Source: Planctomycetota bacterium (GTDB lineage: Bacteria; Planctomycetota; UBA1135; UBA2386). From it: a stretch of DNA of 41,319 nt. The notes beneath the pieces are model-generated. The model saw only the letters and a list, made by a program, of their open reading frames with translations, was not told the DNA's origin and did not search any database. Below, piece by piece: positions 23,797-32,309 of this stretch. A program made the translations under genes and the position numbers. The stretch lies in NCBI GenBank assembly GCA_016794035.1, contig JAEUHS010000058.1, positions 78,854-120,172 of the forward strand, given 5' to 3'. Position 1 is the stretch's first letter; every line of letters begins with the position of its first letter.

Positions 23797-25805
23797 GATT
23801 CACCTGTCGTTCGCTGTTCCCGTCGCTCGTCACCGTGCTGCTGGCCGTCGGGCTGGCGGCCCAGCAGACTGGGCCGGCGGCGACGCATCCGGTCCGTGAG
23901 CACACCTGGTCGGCGGCGACGCTCGACGCGATGGGGTCGCTGCCGGTGCAGGAAGGTGGCCGCGTCAAGCCGCTGTCGGCGTACGCGGCGGCGCTGCTGC
24001 ACCTCACGCACGGTCGGCGCGACATGAAGCTCGACCTCGACGGCGACGGCAAGCCCGATGTCACGCTGACGCCGATCGAGTGGCTGCTGGATGTCTGGTG
24101 CTTTCCGGACACGGCTGCGAACTACCCGTTGTTCCGGATCGAGAACGTCGAGGTGCTCGACGCGATCGGCATCCCGCACGAGGGTGGCCAGCGCTTCGAC
24201 TTCGAGTACGTGTCGTTCGCGACGATGGCGTCGCAGGGGCCCAACGGTGTCCCTGGTCAGCAGCTGATGCAGCTGGCGCAGAAGTACTCGCAGAAGGAGG
24301 CGATCGACCGCGACCCGGTCGAGTCGCACATCGTCAATTCGGCGCAGCAGGTCAACGCCTACTTCGATCTGCACCAGCAGATGGAGTTGCTGCTCAGCGC
24401 GTTCCCGGTCGACGGCGACGAGTTGCGCCAGCGACTCGGCGGTGACGAGCGACTCGACTTGGCGACGCTGGTGGAGCGCATGCCGGCGCTGCGCGCCTAC
24501 CTGACCGAGAACGCGAGCCGGCTCGAAGACCCGGCGCTGGCCGGTGCGGCGCGGCTCGGCGCGTTGCTGCAGCAGATCGGCGGCGACCACGGCGGCGTGG
24601 CGCTGTTCCCGCCGACGGGCTCGCGGGCCGACAGCGAGACCTGGCTGGGCTTCGGCGGCCTGGTCGATCTCGCCGTGCGCGGCCAGCTGCAACCGGCACA
24701 GCTGTCGATGCTGCAGCGCCTGCAGCGTGGTGTCACCGCCGCCGACGCGTCCGTGCGCGAACCGGAGCTCACGGCCTTCCGCGACGCCGTCGTCGCCCGC
24801 GCCACCGAGCGCGGCGAGTTCTCACGGGTCGAACTCGAGGCCTACTACCTCGCGGCGGCATGGCACTACCAGGCGCTGCACTGGTTCCTGTTGGCGCTGA
24901 TCGTGGTCGCGATCGGCTGGATGGCGCCGAAGAAGAAGTGGCTGTGGGCCGCCGGCGTGGTCGCCACGGCGATCCCGCTGACGTTCCTGATCGCCGACAT
25001 CGCGCTGCGCTGCTGGATCCGCCAACGCCCGCCGATCCTGAACCTCTACGACACTTTCTTGTTCATCGCCGCGGTCGGCGTGCTCGCGGCGGTCGTGGCC
25101 GAGGTCGTGGTGCGGCGCCGCTTCATCATCGCGTTGGCGCCGGTCTTCGGTGCTCTGCTGATCACGCTGGCGCGCGCGTTCGAGGTCGAGGACGGCAAGG
25201 ACCAGATGGCGCCTCTGCAGGCCGTGCTCGACACCAACTACTACCTGGCGACACACGTCACCTCGATCAACACCGGCTACGCCGCCGCCATGTTCGCGTC
25301 GTTCGTCGCCACCGGGTGGCTGCTGATGCAGGCCTTCGGCGTCCGGCTGCACGACAAGGCGTTCCACAAGTCGGTGGTGCGCGCGGTCTACGGCCTGGTC
25401 GCGTTCGCGCTGATCTTCGCGGTGTTCGGCACCATCTACGGCGGCGTCTGGGCCAACGACTCGTGGGGCCGCTTCTGGGGCTGGGATCCGAAGGAGAACG
25501 GCGCGCTGCTGATCTGCATCGCGCTGGTCGCGCTGATGCACGCCCGGTTCTGCGGCTGGGTCCGGGACTTCGGCTTCTGCCTCGGCGCGGCGCTGACCGG
25601 CATCGTGGTCGCGTTCTCGTGGTTCCACGTCAACCTGCTGGGCATCGGCCTGCACTCGTATGGCTTCGCCAGCAGCACCAAGACCGCGCTGTTCGTCTAC
25701 TACGGCGCGCAGCTGGGCCTGACGGCGATCGGCGCCGTCGGCATCCTGATCCGCCGCGCGAACGCGACGGCGAAGGCGGCCACGGCGGTGCCGGTCACCG
25801 AATAG
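23793..25805 (+). CDS. ccsA: cytochrome c biogenesis protein CcsA with long N-terminal extension
   Basis: The haem-handling partner of ResB. 670 residues. A signal-like N-terminus (about 8-26) leads into a soluble, extracytoplasmic region of about 330 residues that begins with MGSLPVQEGGRVKPLSAYA, a segment I know from long CcsA proteins of several phyla. From about residue 367 there are roughly eight membrane helices, with the tryptophan-rich haem motif WGRFWGWDPKEN and the flanking histidines in THVTSIN and in WFHVNLLGIGLHSYGF. The C-terminus is short and basic. Start chosen at the ATG overlapping resB's stop. It converges with folD, with only 18 bases between the stops. Confidence 0.92.
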   Translation: MRFTCRSLFPSLVTVLLAVGLAAQQTGPAATHPVREHTWSAATLDAMGSLPVQEGGRVKPLSAYAAALLHLTHGRRDMKLDLDGDGKPDVTLTPIEWLLDVWCFPDTAANYPLFRIENVEVLDAIGIPHEGGQRFDFEYVSFATMASQGPNGVPGQQLMQLAQKYSQKEAIDRDPVESHIVNSAQQVNAYFDLHQQMELLLSAFPVDGDELRQRLGGDERLDLATLVERMPALRAYLTENASRLEDPALAGAARLGALLQQIGGDHGGVALFPPTGSRADSETWLGFGGLVDLAVRGQLQPAQLSMLQRLQRGVTAADASVREPELTAFRDAVVARATERGEFSRVELEAYYLAAAWHYQALHWFLLALIVVAIGWMAPKKKWLWAAGVVATAIPLTFLIADIALRCWIRQRPPILNLYDTFLFIAAVGVLAAVVAEVVVRRRFIIALAPVFGALLITLARAFEVEDGKDQMAPLQAVLDTNYYLATHVTSINTGYAAAMFASFVATGWLLMQAFGVRLHDKAFHKSVVRAVYGLVAFALIFAVFGTIYGGVWANDSWGRFWGWDPKENGALLICIALVALMHARFCGWVRDFGFCLGAALTGIVVAFSWFHVNLLGIGLHSYGFASSTKTALFVYYGAQLGLTAIGAVGILIRRANATAKAATAVPVTE

Positions 25806-25823
25806 CGGCCGCCGAGGTCGCGG

Positions 25824-26666
25824 TCAGACCGTGGCGCCGGCCGCGCGCAGCGTGTTGCGCAGCAGCATTGCCACGGTCACCGGGCCGACGCCGCCCGGCA
25901 CCGGCGTCAGGAAGCCCGCGACCTCGACCGTCGACGCGAAGTGCACGTCGCCGACGATGCGGCCGTCGGCGCCCTGGTTGATGCCGACGTCGACGACGAT
26001 GGCGCCGGGCTTGACCATGTCGCCGTGCACCAGGCCGGCCTTGCCGACCGCGACGACGAGGATGTCGGCGCGGCGCGTGTGGTCGATCAGCCTGCGCGTG
26101 CCGACGTGGCAGACGGTCACGGTCGACAGGTGGTGCAGCAGCAGCACCGCGATCGGTTTGCCGACGATCTCGCTGTGGCCGACCACGACCGTCTCGGCGC
26201 CGCGCAGGTCGATGCCAGTGGACACGATCAGGTGCTGCGCTGCCGCGGCGGTGCACGGCGGCAGCAGTGGTTCGCGGTAGAGGATCGCACCCATGTTCGC
26301 CGGGTGCATGCCCTCGACGTCCTTGTGCGGGGCGATCGCCGACTGCACGACGCGCGGGTCGATGCCGGGCGGCAGCGGGCGCTGCACGATCACGCCGGCG
26401 ACCTCCGGTCGTTCGTTCAGCACCTCGATCGCGCGCACCAGCTGCGCCTCGTCGGTGCCGAGCGGCAGGTTGCTGACCTCCATCTCGATGCCGACCTCGC
26501 CCGCCGCGCGCAGCTGGTTGCGCACGTAGACGTCGGCGGCCGGGTTCTGGCCGACCTCGACCGACACGAGGCGCACCGGCCGGCTGCCCAGCGCCTGCCG
26601 GGCCACCCGCAGCTGCCGGCGCAGGTCCTGGGCCAACTGCTTGCCGTCGAGAAGTTGGGCGGTCAC
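25824..26666 (-). CDS. folD: FolD methylenetetrahydrofolate dehydrogenase, cyclohydrolase residues replaced
   Basis: FolD normally oxidises 5,10-methylene-THF to methenyl-THF with NAD(P) and hydrolyses that to 10-formyl-THF. This 280-residue copy has full family length, NPAADVYVRNQLRAAGEVG near the N-terminus, IVQRPLPPGID, HKDVEGMHP, PCTAAAAQHL, the Rossmann segment VVGHSEIVGKPIAVLLL and TPVPGGVGPVTVAML at the end. Two catalytic residues differ: the lysine of the YVxxK motif (E. coli K54) is Q51, and the aspartate of KDVDG (E. coli D121) is E118. The tyrosine (Y47) and glutamine (Q95, E. coli Q98) remain. Dehydrogenase activity is plausible, cyclohydrolase activity doubtful. Start is GTG. The gene is monocistronic and divergent from the rhomboid gene. 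Confidence 0.93.
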   Translation of the reverse strand: MTAQLLDGKQLAQDLRRQLRVARQALGSRPVRLVSVEVGQNPAADVYVRNQLRAAGEVGIEMEVSNLPLGTDEAQLVRAIEVLNERPEVAGVIVQRPLPPGIDPRVVQSAIAPHKDVEGMHPANMGAILYREPLLPPCTAAAAQHLIVSTGIDLRGAETVVVGHSEIVGKPIAVLLLHHLSTVTVCHVGTRRLIDHTRRADILVVAVGKAGLVHGDMVKPGAIVVDVGINQGADGRIVGDVHFASTVEVAGFLTPVPGGVGPVTVAMLLRNTLRAAGATV

Positions 26667-26732
26667 GGGCTACGTCTCGGCATGGGATCCGGCCGAAAGA
26701 TAGCCGGGCGGTCGACGGCCCCCAACCACGAC

Positions 26733-27605
26733 ATGAGCTACGACGGCCCGCGCCTGCACTTCCCGGCCCTGACGCCGGCGATCCGCTTCCTGCTGCTGGC
26801 CAACTGCGCCGTGTTCCTCGCCAACATGGTGCTGGTCGGCCAGCTCAGCGATCCCGGGCGCGGCGGCGGCGGGTTCCTGTTCGCGTGCTCGTGGCGCGGG
26901 CTGTGGGAGGGTTACGGGTCCGGTCTGCTGCGGCTGGTCACCTACCAGTTCACGCACAGCTTCCGCGACCCCATGCACCTGGCGATGAACATGGTGGTGC
27001 TCTACTTCTTCGGCACCATGGCCGAGCAGCGGCTCGGGATGCGCGGCACCCTGCGGCTCTACCTGGCCGGCGGCCTCGCCGGCGCGATGCTGCACCTGGC
27101 GCTCGCCGCCGCGCAGGGGCACGCCGACGTGCCCCTGGTGGGGGCCAGCGGCGCCTGCTACGCCTTCCTGCTGTACGCGACCTGCATGGCGCCGCGCTCG
27201 ATCGTGTTCCTGGTGTTCGTGCCGGTGCCGCTGTGGGGCCTCGCCGCCTTCCTGGTCGCGATGGGCCTCTACAGCACGTTCGTCGAACTCACGACCGGCT
27301 TCGTCGACCGCGTCGCGCACGGCGCCCACCTCGGCGGCGCCGCGCTCGGTGCGATCGCGCACCGCGCCGGCTGGTTCGTCGACTGGCGTCGGCAGGCCGG
27401 CGGCGGCGGCTCGTGGCTCGGCGGCTGGCGGGCGCGCCTGCAGGCCGTGCGTGCGCAGCGGCACCAGCGGGCGGCGCAGCAGCACGAACTCCAGCTCGAC
27501 GAGATCCTCGCCAAGGTCAAGCAACACGGCATCGCGTCGCTGACCGGCGCCGAACGCCGGTTCCTCGAGCGCAGCAGTCGGCACAGCCGCGGCGATCGTC
27601 GCTAG
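26733..27605 (+). CDS. rhomboid-family intramembrane serine protease
   Basis: A 290-residue intramembrane protease of about six membrane helices. The catalytic serine is S139 in GASGACYAF and the catalytic histidine H199 in AHLGGAALG; the HLAMNM segment gives the conserved His and Asn of helix 2, and FFGTMAEQRLG follows. All catalytic elements are present, so it should be active. After the last helix a basic, glycine-rich linker leads to a small C-terminal domain, LDEILAKVKQHGIASLTGAERRFL, known from many rhomboids (DUF6576-type). The ATG has no good ribosome-binding site; the 66-base gap to divergent folD contains a GATAGCC sequence readable as a -10-like box on both strands (TATCTT on the minus strand). 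Confidence 0.93.
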   Translation: MSYDGPRLHFPALTPAIRFLLLANCAVFLANMVLVGQLSDPGRGGGGFLFACSWRGLWEGYGSGLLRLVTYQFTHSFRDPMHLAMNMVVLYFFGTMAEQRLGMRGTLRLYLAGGLAGAMLHLALAAAQGHADVPLVGASGACYAFLLYATCMAPRSIVFLVFVPVPLWGLAAFLVAMGLYSTFVELTTGFVDRVAHGAHLGGAALGAIAHRAGWFVDWRRQAGGGGSWLGGWRARLQAVRAQRHQRAAQQHELQLDEILAKVKQHGIASLTGAERRFLERSSRHSRGDRR

Positions 27606-27644
27606 CGGAGCGGCTCCAGGGCTGCAGGCGTCGGCGGCAGGCGC

Positions 27645-27650
27645 TACCAT
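27645..27650 (+). promoter_or_regulatory. possible -10 box before the large secreted protein gene
   Basis: TACCAT preceded by GC, 25 bases before the ATG at 27676. No good -35 partner. If used, the ATG at 27649 inside the box cannot be the start. Confidence 0.22.
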
Positions 27651-27675
27651 GCGAGGCGACCCCGTGATTCGCCGC

Positions 27676-29784
27676 ATGAACCGAGCCATCCTGACCTTCG
27701 TCTCCGCGCTGCTGCTGTCGTTCGGGTGCGCGCTGCGCGCCCAGGACTACACGGCGGACCAGTTCCGCGTCGACTTCAACAAGGGCGTCGAGATCGGCGA
27801 CGAGAAGTACGTCGACAAGGCGATGAAGCGCGGCCCCGGGCACGCGCTGCTGTTCTACGAGGAGCTGTACCGCACGCGCAGCAGTTCGGACGGCGTCGAC
27901 GCCAAGCTCGAGGCCATGCGTGCGTCCTGGTTGCGCACGTTCGAGAACGGCCAGACGCTGGAGAAGATGCACCGGTGGCTCGAAGGTGCGTCGCCGACGG
28001 TGCTGGAGTCGCTCGACAAGGGTCGCACGAACTCGCGCAAGCTGTGGGGGTTCTTCACCGACCAGGTGTCGCAGGAGCAGGTCAAGCAGGAGTACCAGAA
28101 CCTGCTGGCGCAGTTCATCGAGCTGGCCCGCAACGCCGAGACGCTCGGCAACGAGTTCGAGCGCGCCGAGCTGTGGGGTCTGGCCGCGGTCATCGCCAAC
28201 AAGATGCCGGAGAAGACCCTGGCGGAACGACGCGACGTGGTCTTCGCGCTCGAACAGTTCGTGGCCGGCCGGACCGCGTGGGACTTCACCTTCGACGAGT
28301 ACTTCATCAAGAACCGCGAGTTCGCCAAGGTCGAGAAGCTGCGCCTCGAGGAGGCCGAGCAGCTGGAGGCCAAGCGCAAGGAGGCCGGCTACAGCCCCGA
28401 CGCGAAGGGCGTCGACAGCCTCGTCGTGCCGGGCAAGCAGGACACGCTGCCGCTGCAGTTCCAGGCCCTGACAGCCTGGGAAGGCGAGCTCGACTACTCG
28501 CAGAAGGGCGGGCCGGTGCCGGCGTTCTGGTGGCTGGCCTCGACCGGCGAGAGCGGCACCAACCGCAAGCTCGAGTGGTTCCGCCGGGGCGAACTGTATC
28601 TGGTGCGCACCGGCGCGACGAAGTTCGGCATGGCCACCGATCCCGGCGACGCGAAGAAGGTCATGGAGATCGACGCTTCGCCCAAGGGCAAGCCGAGCAC
28701 GTTCTGGCTCGACGCCGACCGGAAGCAGCCGTACGCGATGTTCTTCTGGGCGGGCAGCGACCGCGAACGCGTCGGCGAGGCCGAGTGCAACCTGGCGCCC
28801 TCCGACCAGTTCGGCAACGTCTACTACCGCAGCGCGGCCAGCTGGGAGGCGACGTTCGGCAAGGAGTCGATCGTGCTGTACGACGACAACGCCAGCGGTG
28901 TGCCCGGCGACGCCGATCCGTTCGAGCCGCCGCTGAAGAGCCCGATGCTGGGCGAGCACGACGGCGAGGGCACCATGGTGCCGCTGCTCGACTCGATGCG
29001 CATCGGCAAGGGCCCGCGGGTGCCGTTCTCGGAGTTCGTGCACCTGTCGACCGGGTGGTTCCACCTGCGCCGCGGCGCCGGCGACGAGCTCGTGCTGCGA
29101 CCGCTGAACCCCGAGTTCGTGCCGGTGGGCAAGGTCAAGCTGGTCTGGAGCGGTCCGAAGCCGACCACGCCGGTGCAGCTGGTCGTGCAGGGCAGCGGCG
29201 ACTACCGCACGGCGTGCTTCGAGCTCGCCGGCGGCAAGGAGGTCGAGGTGCCGGCCGGCACCTACAGCGTCATCTTCGGGCGCATCGTCAACGGCAAGGG
29301 CTCGCGCATCCAGATGGCCAACCTCTACCGCGGCAGTTCGCCGACGTTCGACGTCGCGGCCGGCAAGACGTTCGAGCTGAAGATGGGGGCGCCGTTCACG
29401 CTCGACTACACGCGGCGCGGCGACGAGAACCTCTCGATCGACGCGCTGAAGATCCTGGTGCGCGAGGCGTCGGGTTGCGTGTTCGGCGAACTGCACGGCA
29501 CCGGCATGGGGCTGGCGCCCGACGTCATGGCCGCGAAGACCGAGGACGGCAAGGGCGCCAAGGTCATCGGCAAGTTCGTCCGCTTCACGGATCCGGAACT
29601 GGTCAACAAGGCGGCCGGCAAGCACAACAACATCGGCACCCTGGTGGCCTGCTTCCCGATGCCGGACGGCTACCGCGAGGGCGAGATGACGCTGTCGATC
29701 AAGCTGCCGGCCGAGGGCATGAAGGTCGCCCTGACGATGAAGAAGCACGCGGTGTTCGGGGCGCTGAGCAGCAAGTTCCAGTAG
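27676..29784 (+). CDS. large secreted protein of unknown function
   Basis: A 702-residue protein with a signal peptide (MNRAILTFVSALLLSFGCALRAQ, cleavage after about residue 22), so it acts outside the cytoplasm. The first third is helical and charged; the middle and C-terminal parts (about 250-700) are beta-rich with many Gly, Phe and Trp, for example FWWLASTGESGTNRKLEWF and GTYSVIFGRIVNGKGSRIQ. No catalytic motif, Cys pair or membrane anchor was recognised. The ATG at 27676 is preferred over one nine codons upstream because it gives a proper signal peptide and because a -10-like TACCAT overlaps the upstream ATG. It is followed by serS after 83 bases. Function unknown. Confidence 0.85.
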   Translation: MNRAILTFVSALLLSFGCALRAQDYTADQFRVDFNKGVEIGDEKYVDKAMKRGPGHALLFYEELYRTRSSSDGVDAKLEAMRASWLRTFENGQTLEKMHRWLEGASPTVLESLDKGRTNSRKLWGFFTDQVSQEQVKQEYQNLLAQFIELARNAETLGNEFERAELWGLAAVIANKMPEKTLAERRDVVFALEQFVAGRTAWDFTFDEYFIKNREFAKVEKLRLEEAEQLEAKRKEAGYSPDAKGVDSLVVPGKQDTLPLQFQALTAWEGELDYSQKGGPVPAFWWLASTGESGTNRKLEWFRRGELYLVRTGATKFGMATDPGDAKKVMEIDASPKGKPSTFWLDADRKQPYAMFFWAGSDRERVGEAECNLAPSDQFGNVYYRSAASWEATFGKESIVLYDDNASGVPGDADPFEPPLKSPMLGEHDGEGTMVPLLDSMRIGKGPRVPFSEFVHLSTGWFHLRRGAGDELVLRPLNPEFVPVGKVKLVWSGPKPTTPVQLVVQGSGDYRTACFELAGGKEVEVPAGTYSVIFGRIVNGKGSRIQMANLYRGSSPTFDVAAGKTFELKMGAPFTLDYTRRGDENLSIDALKILVREASGCVFGELHGTGMGLAPDVMAAKTEDGKGAKVIGKFVRFTDPELVNKAAGKHNNIGTLVACFPMPDGYREGEMTLSIKLPAEGMKVALTMKKHAVFGALSSKFQ

Positions 29785-29867
29785 CGGCCACTGCCGCCGG
29801 CCCGGGCGACCGTGGGCGGCGGGTTTGCGCGTGAGCTTCGCGCTCGTTGCTGGCACACTGCCGGCCC

Positions 29868-31157
29868 ATGTTGGACATCAAGCTGCTGCGTGAGGACCCC
29901 GAGGCGGCGCGCGCCGGCGCCAGGAAGAAGCGCATGCCGGACCGCGCCCTGGCCGTCGACGAGGCGCTGCGCGTCGACGCGGAGCTGCGCGAACTGCTGC
30001 CGCGGCTCGACGCGCTGCGCGCCGAACAGAAGAGCGCCGGCAAGGCGATGGGCAAGCTGGGGCCGGCGGAACGGGAGGCGTTCCTCGACGGCCAGAAGCG
30101 GCTGAAGGTCGAGATCCAGGCGCTCGAAGAGCGCGAGAAGCAGCTGCGCGCCGAGCTGCAGCAGCAGTTGTCCCTGGTGCCGAACCTGCCGGACCCCGAG
30201 GTCCCCGAGGGCAAGGACGACAGCGAGAACGTCGAGACCAGGCGCTGGGGCACCGTGCCGGAGTTCGCCTTCGCGGCGCGCCCGCATTTCGAGATCGGCG
30301 AGGCGCAGGGCTGGGTCGACTTCACGCGCGCCGCCGACATGGCCGGCTCGCGCAACTACATCCTGTTCGGCGACCTCGCGCTGCTGCACGACGCGGTGCT
30401 GCGGTTCGCGGTCGACCTGATGGTGGCGCGCGGGTTCGTGCCGATCGACCCGCCGCTGCTGGTGCGCGACGCGGCGATGTTCGGCACCGGCTTCTTCCCC
30501 GGTGGCGAGGAGCAGACCTACCGCTGCGAGAAGGACGGCCTCAACCTGATCGGCACCGCCGAAGTGCCGGTCACGTCGCTGCACGGCGGCGAGATGCTGG
30601 CCGAGGACGTGCTGCCGAAGAAGTACGTCGCGCGCTCGGCGTGCTTTCGGCGCGAGGCCGGCACCTATGGCAAGGACACGCGCGGGCTCTACCGCGTGCA
30701 CCAGTTCCAGAAGGTCGAACAGGTGATCCTCGACGTCGCCGACAAGGCGCGCTCGCTCCAGCACCACCGGGACATCGTCGAGAACGCCGAGGACCTGCTG
30801 CAGGCGTTCGAGTTGCCCTACCGGGTCGTCGCCGTCTGCGGCGGCGACCTCGGCGGGCCGCAGGCGATGAAGTACGACATCGAGACTTGGATGCCGTCGC
30901 GCAAGAACTACGGCGAGACCCACTCCGCGTCGCGCTTCTACGACTACCAGGCGCGGCGCCTCGACCTGCGCTACCGGCCGAAGGACGGCGGCAAGCCGCA
31001 ATTCTGCCACACCCTGAACAACACCGTCGCCGCGAGCCCGCGCATCCTGATCCCGCTGCTGGAGAACCACCAGCAGCAGGACGGCACCGTGCGGGTCCCG
31101 AAGGCGCTGCGCCGCTATCTGGGTGACCGCGAAGTGCTGGGCAGGCCGGTGTGGTGA
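29868..31157 (+). CDS. serS: seryl-tRNA synthetase
   Basis: Class II aminoacyl-tRNA synthetase that charges tRNA-Ser (and tRNA-Sec if present). 429 residues, normal length. The N-terminal antiparallel coiled-coil arm (about 25-105; MLDIKLLREDPEAARAG start, then Lys/Glu/Leu-rich helices) binds the long variable arm of tRNA-Ser. Motif 2 reads CFRREAGTYGKDTRGLYRVHQFQKVEQ (landmarks: FRREAG, RGLYRVHQF), TAEVPVTSLH is the serine-binding TxE loop, and motif 3 is near the C-terminus (NNTVAASPRILIPLLE). The ATG giving MLDIKLLR is the family start. No T-box or clear ribosome-binding site upstream. Its stop faces the pseudopilin operon 36 bases away. Confidence 0.97.
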   Translation: MLDIKLLREDPEAARAGARKKRMPDRALAVDEALRVDAELRELLPRLDALRAEQKSAGKAMGKLGPAEREAFLDGQKRLKVEIQALEEREKQLRAELQQQLSLVPNLPDPEVPEGKDDSENVETRRWGTVPEFAFAARPHFEIGEAQGWVDFTRAADMAGSRNYILFGDLALLHDAVLRFAVDLMVARGFVPIDPPLLVRDAAMFGTGFFPGGEEQTYRCEKDGLNLIGTAEVPVTSLHGGEMLAEDVLPKKYVARSACFRREAGTYGKDTRGLYRVHQFQKVEQVILDVADKARSLQHHRDIVENAEDLLQAFELPYRVVAVCGGDLGGPQAMKYDIETWMPSRKNYGETHSASRFYDYQARRLDLRYRPKDGGKPQFCHTLNNTVAASPRILIPLLENHQQQDGTVRVPKALRRYLGDREVLGRPVW

Positions 31158-31193
31158 CCGCGGATCCGGTTCGACCCGCAGGGGCGACCCGAA

Positions 31194-32309
31194 TCACCCG
31201 CCGCCGAACAGGCCACCACCGCCACCGCCGCCGCCGCCACCGAGGCCGCGCAGCAGGTCGCTGAGGTTGAACCCGGGCGGCAGGCCGCCGCCACCACTGC
31301 CACCACTGCCGCCGCTGCCGCTGCCGGCACCGGCGCCGCCGCCCCGCGGGCCGCGTGGGCCGCTGTCCGAGGCGCCCGGCCCGAACTCGGTCGTGGTCGT
31401 CCGGTTCTGCTCCCTGCGCCCCGTCGGCATGCCCTTGTTCGGATCGCCGGCCGTGGTGCTGAGCATGCTCGCCGCGTCCTTGCCGCCGGCCGCGCCGCCG
31501 CCTCCCGCCGGACCGGCGGGACCCGCACCCTGCTCCGCCTCGGGCTCGATCGGGAACACCGGCATGCGCGCGGTGCCCGCGCGCAGCAGGTTGTTCAGTC
31601 GCCGGTCGAACACGAAGTGGCGCACGTAGGTGCGCTCGGCGCCCTCGAAGTCCTCGACCTCGACGTCGCTGACGATGTTGCGGCTGCTGCGGCGGCGTTC
31701 GATCGTGAACTCGATCTTGATGCGCGCGGGCACGTTGTCGTGGAAGCTGCTGTCCCACTCGAGCAGTTCCTCGGCCTCGTGGCCGAGCGTCTCGTAGTAG
31801 GTGACCTTGAAGCTCTTGACGCGGTCGTGCACCAGCTGGAACGAGCCCTGCGTGATCAGGTCGCCGTCGACCATCGGGTCTTCGCGGCGCCACATCTCGA
31901 ACACGTCGCGGTAGCGCGGGTTGGGCTTGAACCAGTAGCCGACCTCGCACAGGGTCGGCTTGCGCGGCTGGTTGTGCGCATCGAGCACGAAGCCGACTGC
32001 GTCGGTAGTGGTCAGGAAGTCCATGCGGTCCGCGTCACGGCCGCCGACGTCCATGTCGCGGCCGCGGAAGACCGCGTTGTTCTTGACGTTGTAGGTCCAG
32101 ATGCCGCGCAGGTCGCGTTCGATCAGGTTCAGGATCCGCGGTCCTGCCTCGGTCGACTCGGTCATGTCGTCGACGACGTCGCGCGCGTTCAGCATCACGT
32201 GGAACGTGGTGCCGACGGTGACCATCACGGTCGCCGTGATCGCGATCGCGAGCAGTACCTCGATCAGCGTGAAGCCCGCCGTGCGTGCGTTCGGTGTCGT
32301 GCGCGTCAT
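31194..32309 (-). CDS. gspJ: type II secretion minor pseudopilin GspJ-like, glycine-rich tail
   Basis: Minor pseudopilin of the type II secretion pseudopilus tip. The prepilin peptidase site is clear (TAGFTLIEVLLAIAI, with Glu at +5), followed by a membrane helix and a globular domain (about 40-245) with IERDLRGIWTYN and FLTTTDAVGF, the pattern of GspJ. At 371 residues it is far longer than usual GspJ (about 200): from about residue 255 a Gly/Pro/Ala/Ser tail runs to the end, with a central charged piece and a closing poly-glycine stretch. Last gene of the gspG-H-I-J operon; its start overlaps the gspI stop (ATGA). The tail may be a surface or partner-binding extension. Confidence 0.85.
   Translation of the reverse strand: MTRTTPNARTAGFTLIEVLLAIAITATVMVTVGTTFHVMLNARDVVDDMTESTEAGPRILNLIERDLRGIWTYNVKNNAVFRGRDMDVGGRDADRMDFLTTTDAVGFVLDAHNQPRKPTLCEVGYWFKPNPRYRDVFEMWRREDPMVDGDLITQGSFQLVHDRVKSFKVTYYETLGHEAEELLEWDSSFHDNVPARIKIEFTIERRRSSRNIVSDVEVEDFEGAERTYVRHFVFDRRLNNLLRAGTARMPVFPIEPEAEQGAGPAGPAGGGGAAGGKDAASMLSTTAGDPNKGMPTGRREQNRTTTTEFGPGASDSGPRGPRGGGAGAGSGSGGSGGSGGGGLPPGFNLSDLLRGLGGGGGGGGGGLFGGG

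Noticed and set aside
27517..29856. Very long antisense reading frame (779 codons) opposite the large secreted protein gene
   Set aside because: It is rich in His, Arg, Gly, Leu and Val in the pattern of GC-rich shadow frames, has no domain wording, and the plus-strand protein has a signal peptide and normal composition.
31194..31370. GCC/CCG-rich tandem-like DNA as a repeat element
   Set aside because: It is the coding sequence of the Gly-rich tail of GspJ in frame, not an intergenic repeat.
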